Positions 1 to 9,500 of a stretch of DNA of 64,000 nucleotides are shown here, piece after piece. The DNA comes from Pseudomonas paralcaligenes (GTDB lineage Bacteria; Pseudomonadota; Gammaproteobacteria; Pseudomonadales; Pseudomonadaceae), in the NCBI RefSeq assembly GCF_019655855.1, contig NZ_BPFX01000034.1:1-64000 (forward strand). The letters run 5' to 3'. The notes under the pieces were generated by a model. It worked only from the letters and a program-made list of their open reading frames with translations. It searched no databases and was not told the DNA's origin. Numbering within the stretch: the stretch's first letter is position 1; every line of letters begins with the position of its first letter. The position numbers were made by a program, and so were the translations under genes.

Positions 1-944
1 GGCCGGGAGCCCGGCGCCGGCAGCGGCGGCAGCTGGGCGACTGGGAGGCCTTCGGCGCGCAGCATGATGCTGCGGGTCAGCGAGTCGCCCACGCTGGGTT
101 TGTCCGGCGCCGGGTTCCAGGCCTCGGTGAGGTTGAGCGAGCGGGCCGGCAGCCAGGGCGCGTCGGCGGGCCAGGAGGCCGGACGCGGCTTCACGGTGAC
201 CGGGATCTGCGGCGACTTGACCCGGGTCAGCCGTCCCGGCCGCGGGCCGAAGGGGTTGTAGTCGCGGTCGCGGACGGCCGGGGTGGCGCTGAACACCTGG
301 GAGGGGATGGTCAGCTCGCCGCTCTGCTGGGGGAAGATCGCGTAGCGCAGCTCGATCACCCCGTGGCGCACGCCGTTGACGTCGGTCTCGAAGGTGCGCG
401 GTTCGCCCAGCTGTTCGACCCGGGCATCGGCGATCTTCAGCGGGGTCAGGCTGCTGTCGTCGTACAGCGAGACCGAGTGGTAGATGCGCAGGGTCAGGAT
501 CACCTGGGCCTGCACGTAGACGCTTTCCTGGTCCAGGCTGGTGTCGATGAAGATGGGTGCCAGCTTGCCGTTGCCGCCGGTGTCGTCCTCGACCACCTGC
601 AGGGTGATCGGCTGGCTCTCGGCGTCGCCCAGCTTGAGCGGCGGGACCACCACGTAGCCGGTCTGCTGGGGCAGCAGGGTGACGATCCAGCGGGTGCTGG
701 AGCGGGTCTTGCCGGCCAGGGTGGAGAGGCGGTTCTCCTGGCGGGTGCTGACCACCTCGAACAGCTGCTTGAGGGGCGTCAGGTCGGGCATGCCGAACTG
801 GGTGGCGTCCTCCGACTCCAGGATCAGATCGACGGTCTCTCCTTCGTTCAGGCGCGCCCGGTCGACCGTGGCGGAAAACCCGGCGGCCCAAGTCTGGTTA
901 AGGCCCAGCAGGCAGAGGAGGAGGGTGCAAAGCAGGCGTTTCAT
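1..944 (-). CDS. batD: BatD family protein, cut off by the window edge
   Basis: The gene starts at 944 and runs off the left edge, so only the N-terminal 314 residues or so are present. A typical signal peptide (residues 1 to about 20, ending QTWA) precedes beta-rich sequence of the BatD/oxygen-tolerance type, with the family-like opening FSATVDRARLNEGETVDL. BatD proteins are periplasmic, membrane-anchored partners of the MoxR/Bat complexes, which are thought to act in envelope stress tolerance. Its ATG overlaps the stop of the VWA/TPR gene by 4 nt (ATGA), so it is the last visible gene of the operon that begins with moxR. The exact biochemical role of the family is unknown. Confidence 0.88.
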   Translation of the reverse strand, partial: MKRLLCTLLLCLLGLNQTWAAGFSATVDRARLNEGETVDLILESEDATQFGMPDLTPLKQLFEVVSTRQENRLSTLAGKTRSSTRWIVTLLPQQTGYVVVPPLKLGDAESQPITLQVVEDDTGGNGKLAPIFIDTSLDQESVYVQAQVILTLRIYHSVSLYDDSSLTPLKIADARVEQLGEPRTFETDVNGVRHGVIELRYAIFPQQSGELTIPSQVFSATPAVRDRDYNPFGPRPGRLTRVKSPQIPVTVKPRPASWPADAPWLPARSLNLTEAWNPAPDKPSVGDSLTRSIMLRAEGLPVAQLPPLPAPGSR

Positions 945-2719
945 CGGGACTGTTCCTGGCGCTGCTGTTGTTCGTAGAGGAATTTGCGCCGCAGCAGTTC
1001 GCCCGGGTCGTCCGGAATCTGCCGCAGCCATTGTTCCAGCGCGTCGCGCTGCTCGCCATCCAGCGGCTGGGCGCTGGCGGCCTGGCCATCCTCGGACGGT
1101 TCCTGCTCCGCGTCCTGCTGGCCTTCCGCCGCTTGCCGGCCGTTCTGTTCCGACTGTTCCCGGGATTGCCCGGCATCGGCGTCCTGCGGCTGAGGTTGCT
1201 CCGCGGGCTGCTGCTGTTGCTGTGGGTCGGCGGCGGAGCCCGGTTGCCGGTCGGACGGTGCCTTGTCTTCGGCGGGCTTTGGCTGGCCGCCCTGTTGCTC
1301 CTGGGGTTCCTGCGACTGTTCGCCTTGGCCCTGCGGCTGGGACTGTTGCTGTTCCTTCTGCTGGCGCAGCAGCTGTTCCACCAGCGCCCGGTTCTGCTGC
1401 GCCTGTTGCAGGTCAGGCTGGCGCTCCAGTGCCTGGTCGTAGGCATCCAGCGCCGCTTCCAGTTCGTTGCCCTTGGCCAGGGCGTTGCCCCGGTTGTAGT
1501 GGGCGATGGCGCTGTCGGACTGGGCGAAGCGCTCGGCCGCGCCGGCGTAGTCGCCGGCCTGGTACAGGGCCTCGCCCTGCCACTGGCGGTCCGCGAAGCG
1601 CTCCGCCGCCGCCTTGGGCTGCTGCGCCTGCAGCAGACGCTGGCCCTGCTGGTCCGGGCGCAGCCAGAGGTCGTCCCAGCCCAGCGCGTAGCCTGGCTGC
1701 GGCAGCACGCACAGCAGCAGCGGCAGGCAGAACAGCCAGCCGCGGCGGCCGGCGCAGGCGGCGATCAGCAGCAGCGGCAGGAGGAACCAGTGGCCCTGGT
1801 CGGCCCAGGCCTGCAGCAGCGTCGGTTCGGCGCCCTCGCGCAGGGTCTGCGGGCCTTCGAGCAGGCCGAGGCTGGCCAGGTCTTCGTCGTCCAGGCGCAG
1901 CTTGCGGTACTGGCCACCCAGGTTGTCGGCGAAGCGGCGCAGGCTGGCGCCGTTCATCCGCGGCACCAGGATGGCGCCGTCGGGGCCCTTGAGGAAGCTG
2001 CCGTCGGCGCCACGGATCGGCGCGCCCTCGGCGGTGCCGATGCCGAGGATGGCCAGGCGCTCGCCACGACTGCCGAGCGCCTGGCGGATGCCGTCGCGCT
2101 CCTCCGGGCTCAGTTCGCTGCCGATCAGCAGCAGCCGGCCGCGACCCTGGGCGCCCTGTTCCAGCAGGTCCACGGCCTTGTCCACGGCCAGGTCGGCGCG
2201 TCGTCCCGGCTCGGGCATGATCGACGGCTTGACCGCTTCCAGCAGGTTGCGCGCGGTGGCCAGGTCGTCGGACAGCGGCACCAGGGTATGGGCGCTGCCG
2301 GCGTAGACGATGATCGCGGTCTGCGCGTCGTCGCGCGCCCGGAGCAGGTCGAGGAGCTTGCGCCGGGCCTGTTCCAGCCGGCTCGGCGGGGTGTCTTCGG
2401 CGAGCATCGCGGGGGTCAGTTCGAGCAGCACCACCAGCGGGTCGGCGCGCTTCTGGCTGGCCTGTTCCACCCGCTGCCAGCTGGGGCCGAGCAGGGCCAG
2501 CAGGCCCAGCAGCCAGGCCAGACCGAGGGCGATCCACGGCAGGCGGTTGCTGCGCGCGCGGCCGCCGGACAGCAGCACGGCCTGGAACGCGGGTGGCAGC
2601 AGCAGTTGCCAGCGCCCGCTGCGCCGCTCGCGGTGCCACAGCTGCCAGAGCAGCCAGCCGAGCAGCGGCAGGAGCAGAAGCCAGAACGGGCGCAGCCAGT
2701 GCGGCCAGAGCATGTCCAT
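941..2719 (-). CDS. BatB/BatC-type membrane protein with VWA and TPR domains
   Basis: This 592-residue protein fuses what are separate BatB and BatC proteins in some bacteria. Two N-terminal membrane segments (about 10-27 and 60-78) precede a von Willebrand A domain (about 90-265), a second hydrophobic pair (about 300-335), TPR repeats (about 375-445), and a long Gln/Pro/Glu-rich low-complexity tail. The MIDAS position reads LLELTPAML where the neighbouring BatA has AVDVSGSM, so the metal site looks degenerate and the domain may bind without metal. The start codon overlaps the batA stop (TGATG), and the stop overlaps the batD start, so translation is probably coupled. Confidence 0.88.
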   Translation of the reverse strand: MDMLWPHWLRPFWLLLLPLLGWLLWQLWHRERRSGRWQLLLPPAFQAVLLSGGRARSNRLPWIALGLAWLLGLLALLGPSWQRVEQASQKRADPLVVLLELTPAMLAEDTPPSRLEQARRKLLDLLRARDDAQTAIIVYAGSAHTLVPLSDDLATARNLLEAVKPSIMPEPGRRADLAVDKAVDLLEQGAQGRGRLLLIGSELSPEERDGIRQALGSRGERLAILGIGTAEGAPIRGADGSFLKGPDGAILVPRMNGASLRRFADNLGGQYRKLRLDDEDLASLGLLEGPQTLREGAEPTLLQAWADQGHWFLLPLLLIAACAGRRGWLFCLPLLLCVLPQPGYALGWDDLWLRPDQQGQRLLQAQQPKAAAERFADRQWQGEALYQAGDYAGAAERFAQSDSAIAHYNRGNALAKGNELEAALDAYDQALERQPDLQQAQQNRALVEQLLRQQKEQQQSQPQGQGEQSQEPQEQQGGQPKPAEDKAPSDRQPGSAADPQQQQQPAEQPQPQDADAGQSREQSEQNGRQAAEGQQDAEQEPSEDGQAASAQPLDGEQRDALEQWLRQIPDDPGELLRRKFLYEQQQRQEQSR

Positions 2720-3738
2720 CAGGCGGCCCTGCCGAAGCGCGAGGCCAGCTTCTGCCAGTGGTGCGGCCACAGGTCGCGGACCACCAGCAGCAGGCTGATC
2801 AGCAGCGCCGCGCCCAGCGGCCAGGCGTACAGGGCCAGGGCCGGGCGGGCGCGGGTGGGGAGTTGGGCGGCGGGCTCCAGCTTGTCCAGGGCGGCCTCGA
2901 TGTCCCGCAGTTCTTCGCTGGTGCGGGCGCGGAAGTAGGTGCCGCCGGTCTGCTCGGCGATGTCGATCAGGGTCGCTTCGTCCAGGTCGACGCCCGGATT
3001 CAGCCCGAGCATGCCGATGACCCCGCTCTGGCGCGGGTCCGCGCCGATGCCGATGGTGTAGATCTTGACACGTTGCTCGGCGGCCAGGCGGGCGGCGGTG
3101 CGGGGTTCGATCTCGCCGCCGTTGTTGGCGCCGTCGGTGATTAGCACCAGCACGCGGCTGTCGGCCGGGCGCTGGCGCAGGCGCTTGACGGCCAGGCCGA
3201 TGGCGTCGCCGAGGGCGGTCTGCGGCCCGGCGATGTTGACCAGCGCCTCGTCCAGCCAGGTGCGCACGGTGCGCCGGTCGAAGGTCAACGGCGACTGCAG
3301 GTAGGCGCGGCTGCCGAACAGGATCAGGCCGATGCGGTCGCCGCGGCGGTCCTCGATGAAGTCGCCGAACAGCTTCTTCACCAGGGTCAGGCGGGAGATT
3401 TCCTCCCCGTCCCACTGCATGTCCGCGTGCTCCATGGAGCCGGAGACGTCCACAGCCAGCAACAGGTCGCGGCCGCTCGCCGGCAGCGGCAGCGGCTCGC
3501 CCACCCACTCGGGGCGGGCGGCGGCGGCGACCAGCAGCAGCCACAGCAGCACGAACGGCGCCTGCTGGCGCCACGCCGGCAGGTTGGCGCGGGCGCGGCG
3601 GCCGCTGAGCCCTTCCAGTTCGCCGAGGAAGCTGACCCTGAGCGCGGCCTCGCCGCTGTCCGCCGGCGGCAGCAGGGCGCGCAGCAGCCACGGCAGTGGC
3701 GCGAGCAGGAAGATCCAGGGCCAGGCGAACTCAAACAT
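2719..3738 (-). CDS. batA: BatA-like VWA domain membrane protein
   Basis: This 339-residue inner-membrane protein has N-terminal hydrophobic segments (about 8-24 and 61-74), a VWA domain with an intact MIDAS motif DVSGS (97-101), and a C-terminal membrane helix around residues 300-320. VWA domains with this motif bind a divalent metal and a protein partner. In Bat operons the partner is thought to be the MoxR ATPase or other Bat proteins. It overlaps the upstream DUF4381 gene by 8 nt and the downstream VWA/TPR gene by 1 nt, so it belongs to the same transcript. Batch function in Pseudomonas has not been settled, so this is a family assignment. Confidence 0.9.
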   Translation of the reverse strand: MFEFAWPWIFLLAPLPWLLRALLPPADSGEAALRVSFLGELEGLSGRRARANLPAWRQQAPFVLLWLLLVAAAARPEWVGEPLPLPASGRDLLLAVDVSGSMEHADMQWDGEEISRLTLVKKLFGDFIEDRRGDRIGLILFGSRAYLQSPLTFDRRTVRTWLDEALVNIAGPQTALGDAIGLAVKRLRQRPADSRVLVLITDGANNGGEIEPRTAARLAAEQRVKIYTIGIGADPRQSGVIGMLGLNPGVDLDEATLIDIAEQTGGTYFRARTSEELRDIEAALDKLEPAAQLPTRARPALALYAWPLGAALLISLLLVVRDLWPHHWQKLASRFGRAA

Positions 3739-4225
3739 GCTTGCGAATCCAGGTGTCGACGGCCTGGTTGAGGCCGTTGATGGCCTTGTCGTCGAGGCTG
3801 CAATGGCCGCGGTAGGTGCCTTCCACCAGCACCATCCAGCGGGTCAGGCCGGCGGCCGGGCAGCGGCTGTCGAGGAAGGCCAGCCAGGCGCGGCCGCTCA
3901 GCACGTGGCTGTTGTCCGCCGGGTAGTGAGCGCGAGCCAGGCGCTTGAGCAGGGCATTGAGCTGCTGCAGCCAGGGGCCCGCGTGCTGGCCGTCGTAGGG
4001 GCGGGGCAGCCTGGCCAGCTCGGCCAGGGCGGCCTGGCGCAGCGGGTCGAGCGGCTGTTCCTGTGGCAGCGTCCGCTGGCGTTGCGGCAGGTAGCGGCGC
4101 AGGTACCACAGGCCCCAGAGCAGCAGCGGCAGCAGCACCATCAACGCCCACCAGCCGGGCGCCAGCGGCCACCATGACACCGGCGGCGGGGCGATGGTTG
4201 GCAGCAGCTGGTCGAGCGGGTTCAT
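3731..4225 (-). CDS. DUF4381 family membrane protein
   Basis: This 164-residue protein starts MNPLDQLLPTI and has one membrane helix at about 25-45 (WALMVLLPLLLWGLWYL). A cytoplasmic alpha-helical part with an LARLPRPYDG segment follows. The size, single helix and position between a DUF58 gene and a VWA gene fit the DUF4381 family, which occurs almost only in MoxR/Bat operons. Its ATG overlaps the stop of the DUF58 gene (ATGA), which fixes the start. No catalytic motif is visible. It is probably an assembly or accessory component of the membrane complex. Confidence 0.85.
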   Translation of the reverse strand: MNPLDQLLPTIAPPPVSWWPLAPGWWALMVLLPLLLWGLWYLRRYLPQRQRTLPQEQPLDPLRQAALAELARLPRPYDGQHAGPWLQQLNALLKRLARAHYPADNSHVLSGRAWLAFLDSRCPAAGLTRWMVLVEGTYRGHCSLDDKAINGLNQAVDTWIRKHV

Positions 4226-5163
4226 GCGCGCTTGCCCGCCTGGTGGCCGGTCAGGTGTTCGCGTAGCTGGTCCACCGGGTCGCGGGTGGTGCTCAGGGCC
4301 AGCAGGGGCACGGCGAGCTTCTGCGCGAGCCTTTGCCAGCGCGCCTGGCGCTGCTCGGCCTGGGCGGCGTAGGCCTGGCGCAGGTCGTCGCCACGGGTGT
4401 CCAGTTCGAGCAGGGCGCCGCGCTCGACGAAGCGCAGCAGGCCGGCGTTGGGCAGTTCGTGGTCGAGCGGGTCGGACACCGGCAGCAGCACCAGGTCGGT
4501 GTGCCGCGCCAGCAGGCCGAGCTGCTGCTCGGCGGCGTCGTTCAGGGCGCGCTCGTCGCACAGGATGATCACCAGGCTGCCCGGGCGCAGCACTTCCCGG
4601 GCGCGGCGCAGGGCGAGGCCGAAGCTGTCGCGCTCGCCGGTGGCCTCCGGGTGCAGGGCCTGGTTGGCGCGGGTCAGGCGGTTGAGCAGTTGCAGCAGGC
4701 TCTGCTTGCTGCGCCGCGGCTTGATCTCGTGGTGCTCGGCATCACCGAACACCAGCCCGCCGATGCGGTCGTTGTGGGCCAGCGCGGCCCAGCCGAACAG
4801 GCTGGCGGCCTGGGCGGCGAGCACCGACTTGAACTGCAGCGCGGAGCCGAAGAACAGCCGCCGGCTCTGCTCGACCATGATGAAGATCGGCCGCTCGCGC
4901 TCCTCGTGGAACAGTTTGGTGTGCGGCTCCTGGGTACGCGCGGTGACACGCCAGTCGATGGTGCGCACGTCGTCGCCGGCCTGGTAGACGCGCACCTGGT
5001 CGAAGTCCACGCCGCGCCCACGCAGCTTGGAGTGGTGCAGGCCGATCAGCGGACTGCGCCGGGCCGGGGTGGAGAACAACTGCACCTCGCGCACGCGATG
5101 GCGCATCTCGATCAGCTCGGCGAGGCTGACGCGGATGCCCGGCGGGGTCGGCTGGATGTGCAT
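4222..5163 (-). CDS. DUF58 domain protein of the MoxR/Bat operon
   Basis: This 313-residue soluble protein carries the DUF58 signature around residues 40-80: SPLIGLHHSKLRGRGVDF, then VRVYQAGDDVRTIDWRVTA. DUF58 is a divergent VWA-like fold that regularly sits beside MoxR ATPases and is assumed to be a substrate or adaptor. The C-terminal half contains LVIILCDERALND and LVLLPVSDPLDHELPN, typical of the family fold. It lies 59 nt downstream of moxR on the same strand and overlaps the DUF4381 gene by 4 nt. Its molecular activity is unknown. Confidence 0.9.
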   Translation of the reverse strand: MHIQPTPPGIRVSLAELIEMRHRVREVQLFSTPARRSPLIGLHHSKLRGRGVDFDQVRVYQAGDDVRTIDWRVTARTQEPHTKLFHEERERPIFIMVEQSRRLFFGSALQFKSVLAAQAASLFGWAALAHNDRIGGLVFGDAEHHEIKPRRSKQSLLQLLNRLTRANQALHPEATGERDSFGLALRRAREVLRPGSLVIILCDERALNDAAEQQLGLLARHTDLVLLPVSDPLDHELPNAGLLRFVERGALLELDTRGDDLRQAYAAQAEQRQARWQRLAQKLAVPLLALSTTRDPVDQLREHLTGHQAGKRA

Positions 5164-5222
5164 GGTCTAGCGGGCGGCCCGGATGAAGTCCGGGAGCGGG
5201 GCGCGTGCGGCTCGCGGCTGCA

Positions 5223-6182
<960 letters not shown>

Positions 6183-6538
6183 CGAGAATCTTCCTGAAAA
6201 GGGACTGACGGGTAGCCGAACTCACCCCAACGGGGTGCTCACTCTACTGCATCGGAGCGGGGGCTTGCATGTTTCCGGGCGCGCTCTGCCGAACAGTTCC
6301 GGTTCGGCGCGGACCCTCTGCCTCGGCCCCGGGATGGCATCTGTTCCGGTCCGCGCCGCCTGCGAGGCGATGAACGAATATGTCGCGCCTCCGCAATCCA
6401 GCGCGGTGGGGCTGTCGCTAGGCTATGCGTGACCTTGTGGTCGCCATGCGCCTGTCGAGTCCAGTCTTTCGCCTAGACTGCTTGGAACCCCGGCGCCGGC
6501 GCGCGCACAACCAACAACAAGTCCAGTGGAGCATTACC
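6183..6538. other. Gene-free divergent region between moxR and gdhB
   Basis: This 356-nt stretch separates the divergent moxR and gdhB genes and must hold both promoters. No convincing coding frame, transfer RNA or strong hexamer pair was found. A short palindrome (CACCCC AA CGGGGTG) lies near 6223-6237. A good ribosome binding site (GGAG at 6528-6531) serves gdhB. Confidence 0.5.
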
Positions 6539-9500
6539 ATGGCGTTCTTCACCGCGGCCAGCAAAGCCGACTTCCAGCACCAACTGCAAGCGGCCCTGGC
6601 GCAGCACGTCAGCGACAAGGCGCTGCCACAAGTGGCCCTGTTCGCCGAGCAGTTCTTCGGCATCGTCTCCCTCGACGAGCTGACCCAGCGCCGCCTCGGC
6701 GACCTGGCCGGCAGCACCCTGTCGTCCTGGCGCCTGCTGGAGCGCTTCGACCCCGCCAAGCCGGTGGTGCGGGTGTACAACCCGGACTACGAGAAGCACG
6801 GCTGGCAATCGACCCACACGGCGGTGGAGGTGCTGCATGCCGACCTGCCGTTCCTGGTCGACTCGGTGCGCATGGAGCTGAACCGCCGCGGCTACAGCAT
6901 CCACACCCTGCAGAACAGCGTGTTCAGCGTGAAGCGCAAGAAGAGCGGCGAGCTGCAGGAAATCCTGGCCAAGGGCAGCACCGGCAAGGACGTGCAGCAC
7001 GAGGCGCTGATGTACCTGGAGATCGACCGTTGTGCCAGCGCCAACGAGTTGCGCGCGCTGGAGAAGGCGATCCAGGAGGTTCTTGAGGAAGTGCGCCTGG
7101 CGGTGGCCGACTTCGGCCCGATGAAGGCCAGGGCCGAGCAACTGCTGGCCTGGCTGGACAAGGCCAAACTCAAGGTCGATGGCGCCGAGCTGGCCGAGGT
7201 GAAGACCTTCCTCGGCTGGCTGCTGGACAACCATTTCACCTTCCTCGGCTACGAGGAGTTCACCGTGGTCGAGGAACAGGACGGCGGCCACCTGGTGTAC
7301 GACCCGGCGTCCCTGCTGGGCCTGTCCAAGCGCCTGCGCCCGGGCCTGACCAAGGAGGACGCGCACATCGAGGAGGAAGCGGTCGACTACCTGCGCCAGC
7401 CGGTGCTGCTGTCCTTCGCCAAGGCCGCCACGCCGAGCCGCGTGCACCGGCCGGCCTACCCGGATTTCGTTTCAATCCGCGAGCTGGACGCCAAGGGCAA
7501 GGTGATCAAGGAGTGCCGCTTCATGGGCCTCTACACCTCCTCGGTCTACTCCCAAAGCGTCAGCCGCATTCCCTACATCCGCCGCAAGGTGGACGAGATC
7601 GCCGAGCGCTCCGGCTTCGACCGCCAGGCCCACCTGGGCAAGGAGCTGGAGCAGGTGCTGGAGGTCCTGCCGCGAGACGATCTGTTCCAGACCCCGGTGG
7701 ACGAGTTGTTCAACACCGCCATCGCCATCGTGCAGATCCAGGAGCGCAACAAGCTGCGCCTGTTCCTGCGCCGCGACCCCTACGGCCGCTTCGCCTACTG
7801 CCTGGCCTACGTGCCGCGCGACGTGTACTCCACCGAGACGCGCCTGAAGATCCAGCAGATTCTCATGGACCGTCTGCAGGCCAGTGATTGCGAGTTCTGG
7901 ACCTATTTCTCCGAGTCCGTGCTGGCGCGGGTGCAGTTCATCCTCAAGGTGGACCCGAAGAACCGGGTGCAGATCGACCCGGTGCGCCTGGAGAAGGAAG
8001 TCATCCAGGCCTGCCGCTCCTGGAAGGACGACTACGCCAGCCTGGTCGTCGAGAGCTTCGGCGAGGCCCAGGGCACCAGCGTGCTGGCCGACTTCCCGAA
8101 AGGCTTCCCGGCCGGCTATACCGAACGTTTCGCCCCGCACTCGGCGGTGGTGGACATGCAGCACCTGCTCAGCCTGTCCGACAAGCGTCCGCTGGTGATG
8201 AGCTTCTACCAGCCGCTGACCCAGAGCGACCAGGAGCTGCACTGCAAGCTGTACCACGCCGACACGCCGCTGCCGCTGTCCGACGTGCTGCCGATCCTGG
8301 AGAACCTCGGCCTGCGTGTGCTCGGTGAGTTCCCCTACCGATTGCGCCGCGCCGACGGCCGCGAGTTCTGGATTCACGACTTCGCCTTCACCACCGCCGG
8401 TGGCGTGAACGTCGACATCCAGGAGCTCAACGAGACCCTGCAGGAAGCCTTCGTGCGGATCGTAGAGGGCCTGGCGGAGAATGACGGCTTCAACCGCCTG
8501 GTGCTGACCGCTTCCATGCCCTGGCGCGACGTGGCGCTGCTGCGTGCCTACGCACGATACCTCAAGCAGATCCGCCTGGGCTTCGACCTCGGCTACATCG
8601 CGGCGACCCTGGTCAACCACGCCGACATCGCCAAGGAACTGGTGCGTCTGTTCAAGACCCGCTTCTACCTGGCGCGCAAGCTGTCCGCCGAGGACCTGGA
8701 AGACAAGCAGCAGAAGCTGGAGCAGGCCATCCTGGCCGCGCTGGACAACGTCGCGGTGCTCAACGAGGACCGCATCCTGCGGCGCTACCTGGACCTGATC
8801 AAGGCCACCCTGCGCACCAACTTCTACCAGCCGGGCGCCGACGGCCAGCCCAAGCACTACTTCAGCTTCAAGCTCAGCCCACGGTTGATCCCGGAAATCC
8901 CGCGGCCGGTGCCCAAGTTCGAGATATTCGTCTACAGCCCGCGGGTCGAGGGCGTGCACCTGCGCTTCGGCGACGTGGCGCGTGGCGGCCTGCGCTGGTC
9001 CGACCGCGAGGAGGACTTCCGCACCGAGGTGCTGGGCCTGGTCAAGGCGCAGCAGGTGAAGAACGCGGTGATCGTGCCGATGGGCGCCAAGGGCGGCTTC
9101 ATCCCCCGGCGCCTGCCGGTCGGTGGCTCGCGTGACGATATCCAGGCCGAGGGCATCGCCTGCTACCGCATCTTCATCAGCGGCCTGCTGGACGTGACCG
9201 ACAACCTCAAGGAAGGCAAGGTGGTGCCGCCGGAGGCCGTGGTGCGCCACGACCCGGACGACCCCTACCTGGTGGTGGCGGCGGACAAGGGCACCGCGAC
9301 CTTCTCCGACATCGCCAACGGTATCGCCCAGGACTACGGCTTCTGGCTCGGCGACGCCTTCGCCTCCGGCGGCTCGGCGGGCTACGACCACAAGGGCATG
9401 GGCATCACCGCCAAGGGCGGCTGGGTCTCGGTGCAGCGTCACTTCCGCGAGCGCGGCATTGACGTGCAGCAGGACCTGACCACGGTGATCGGCATCGGCG

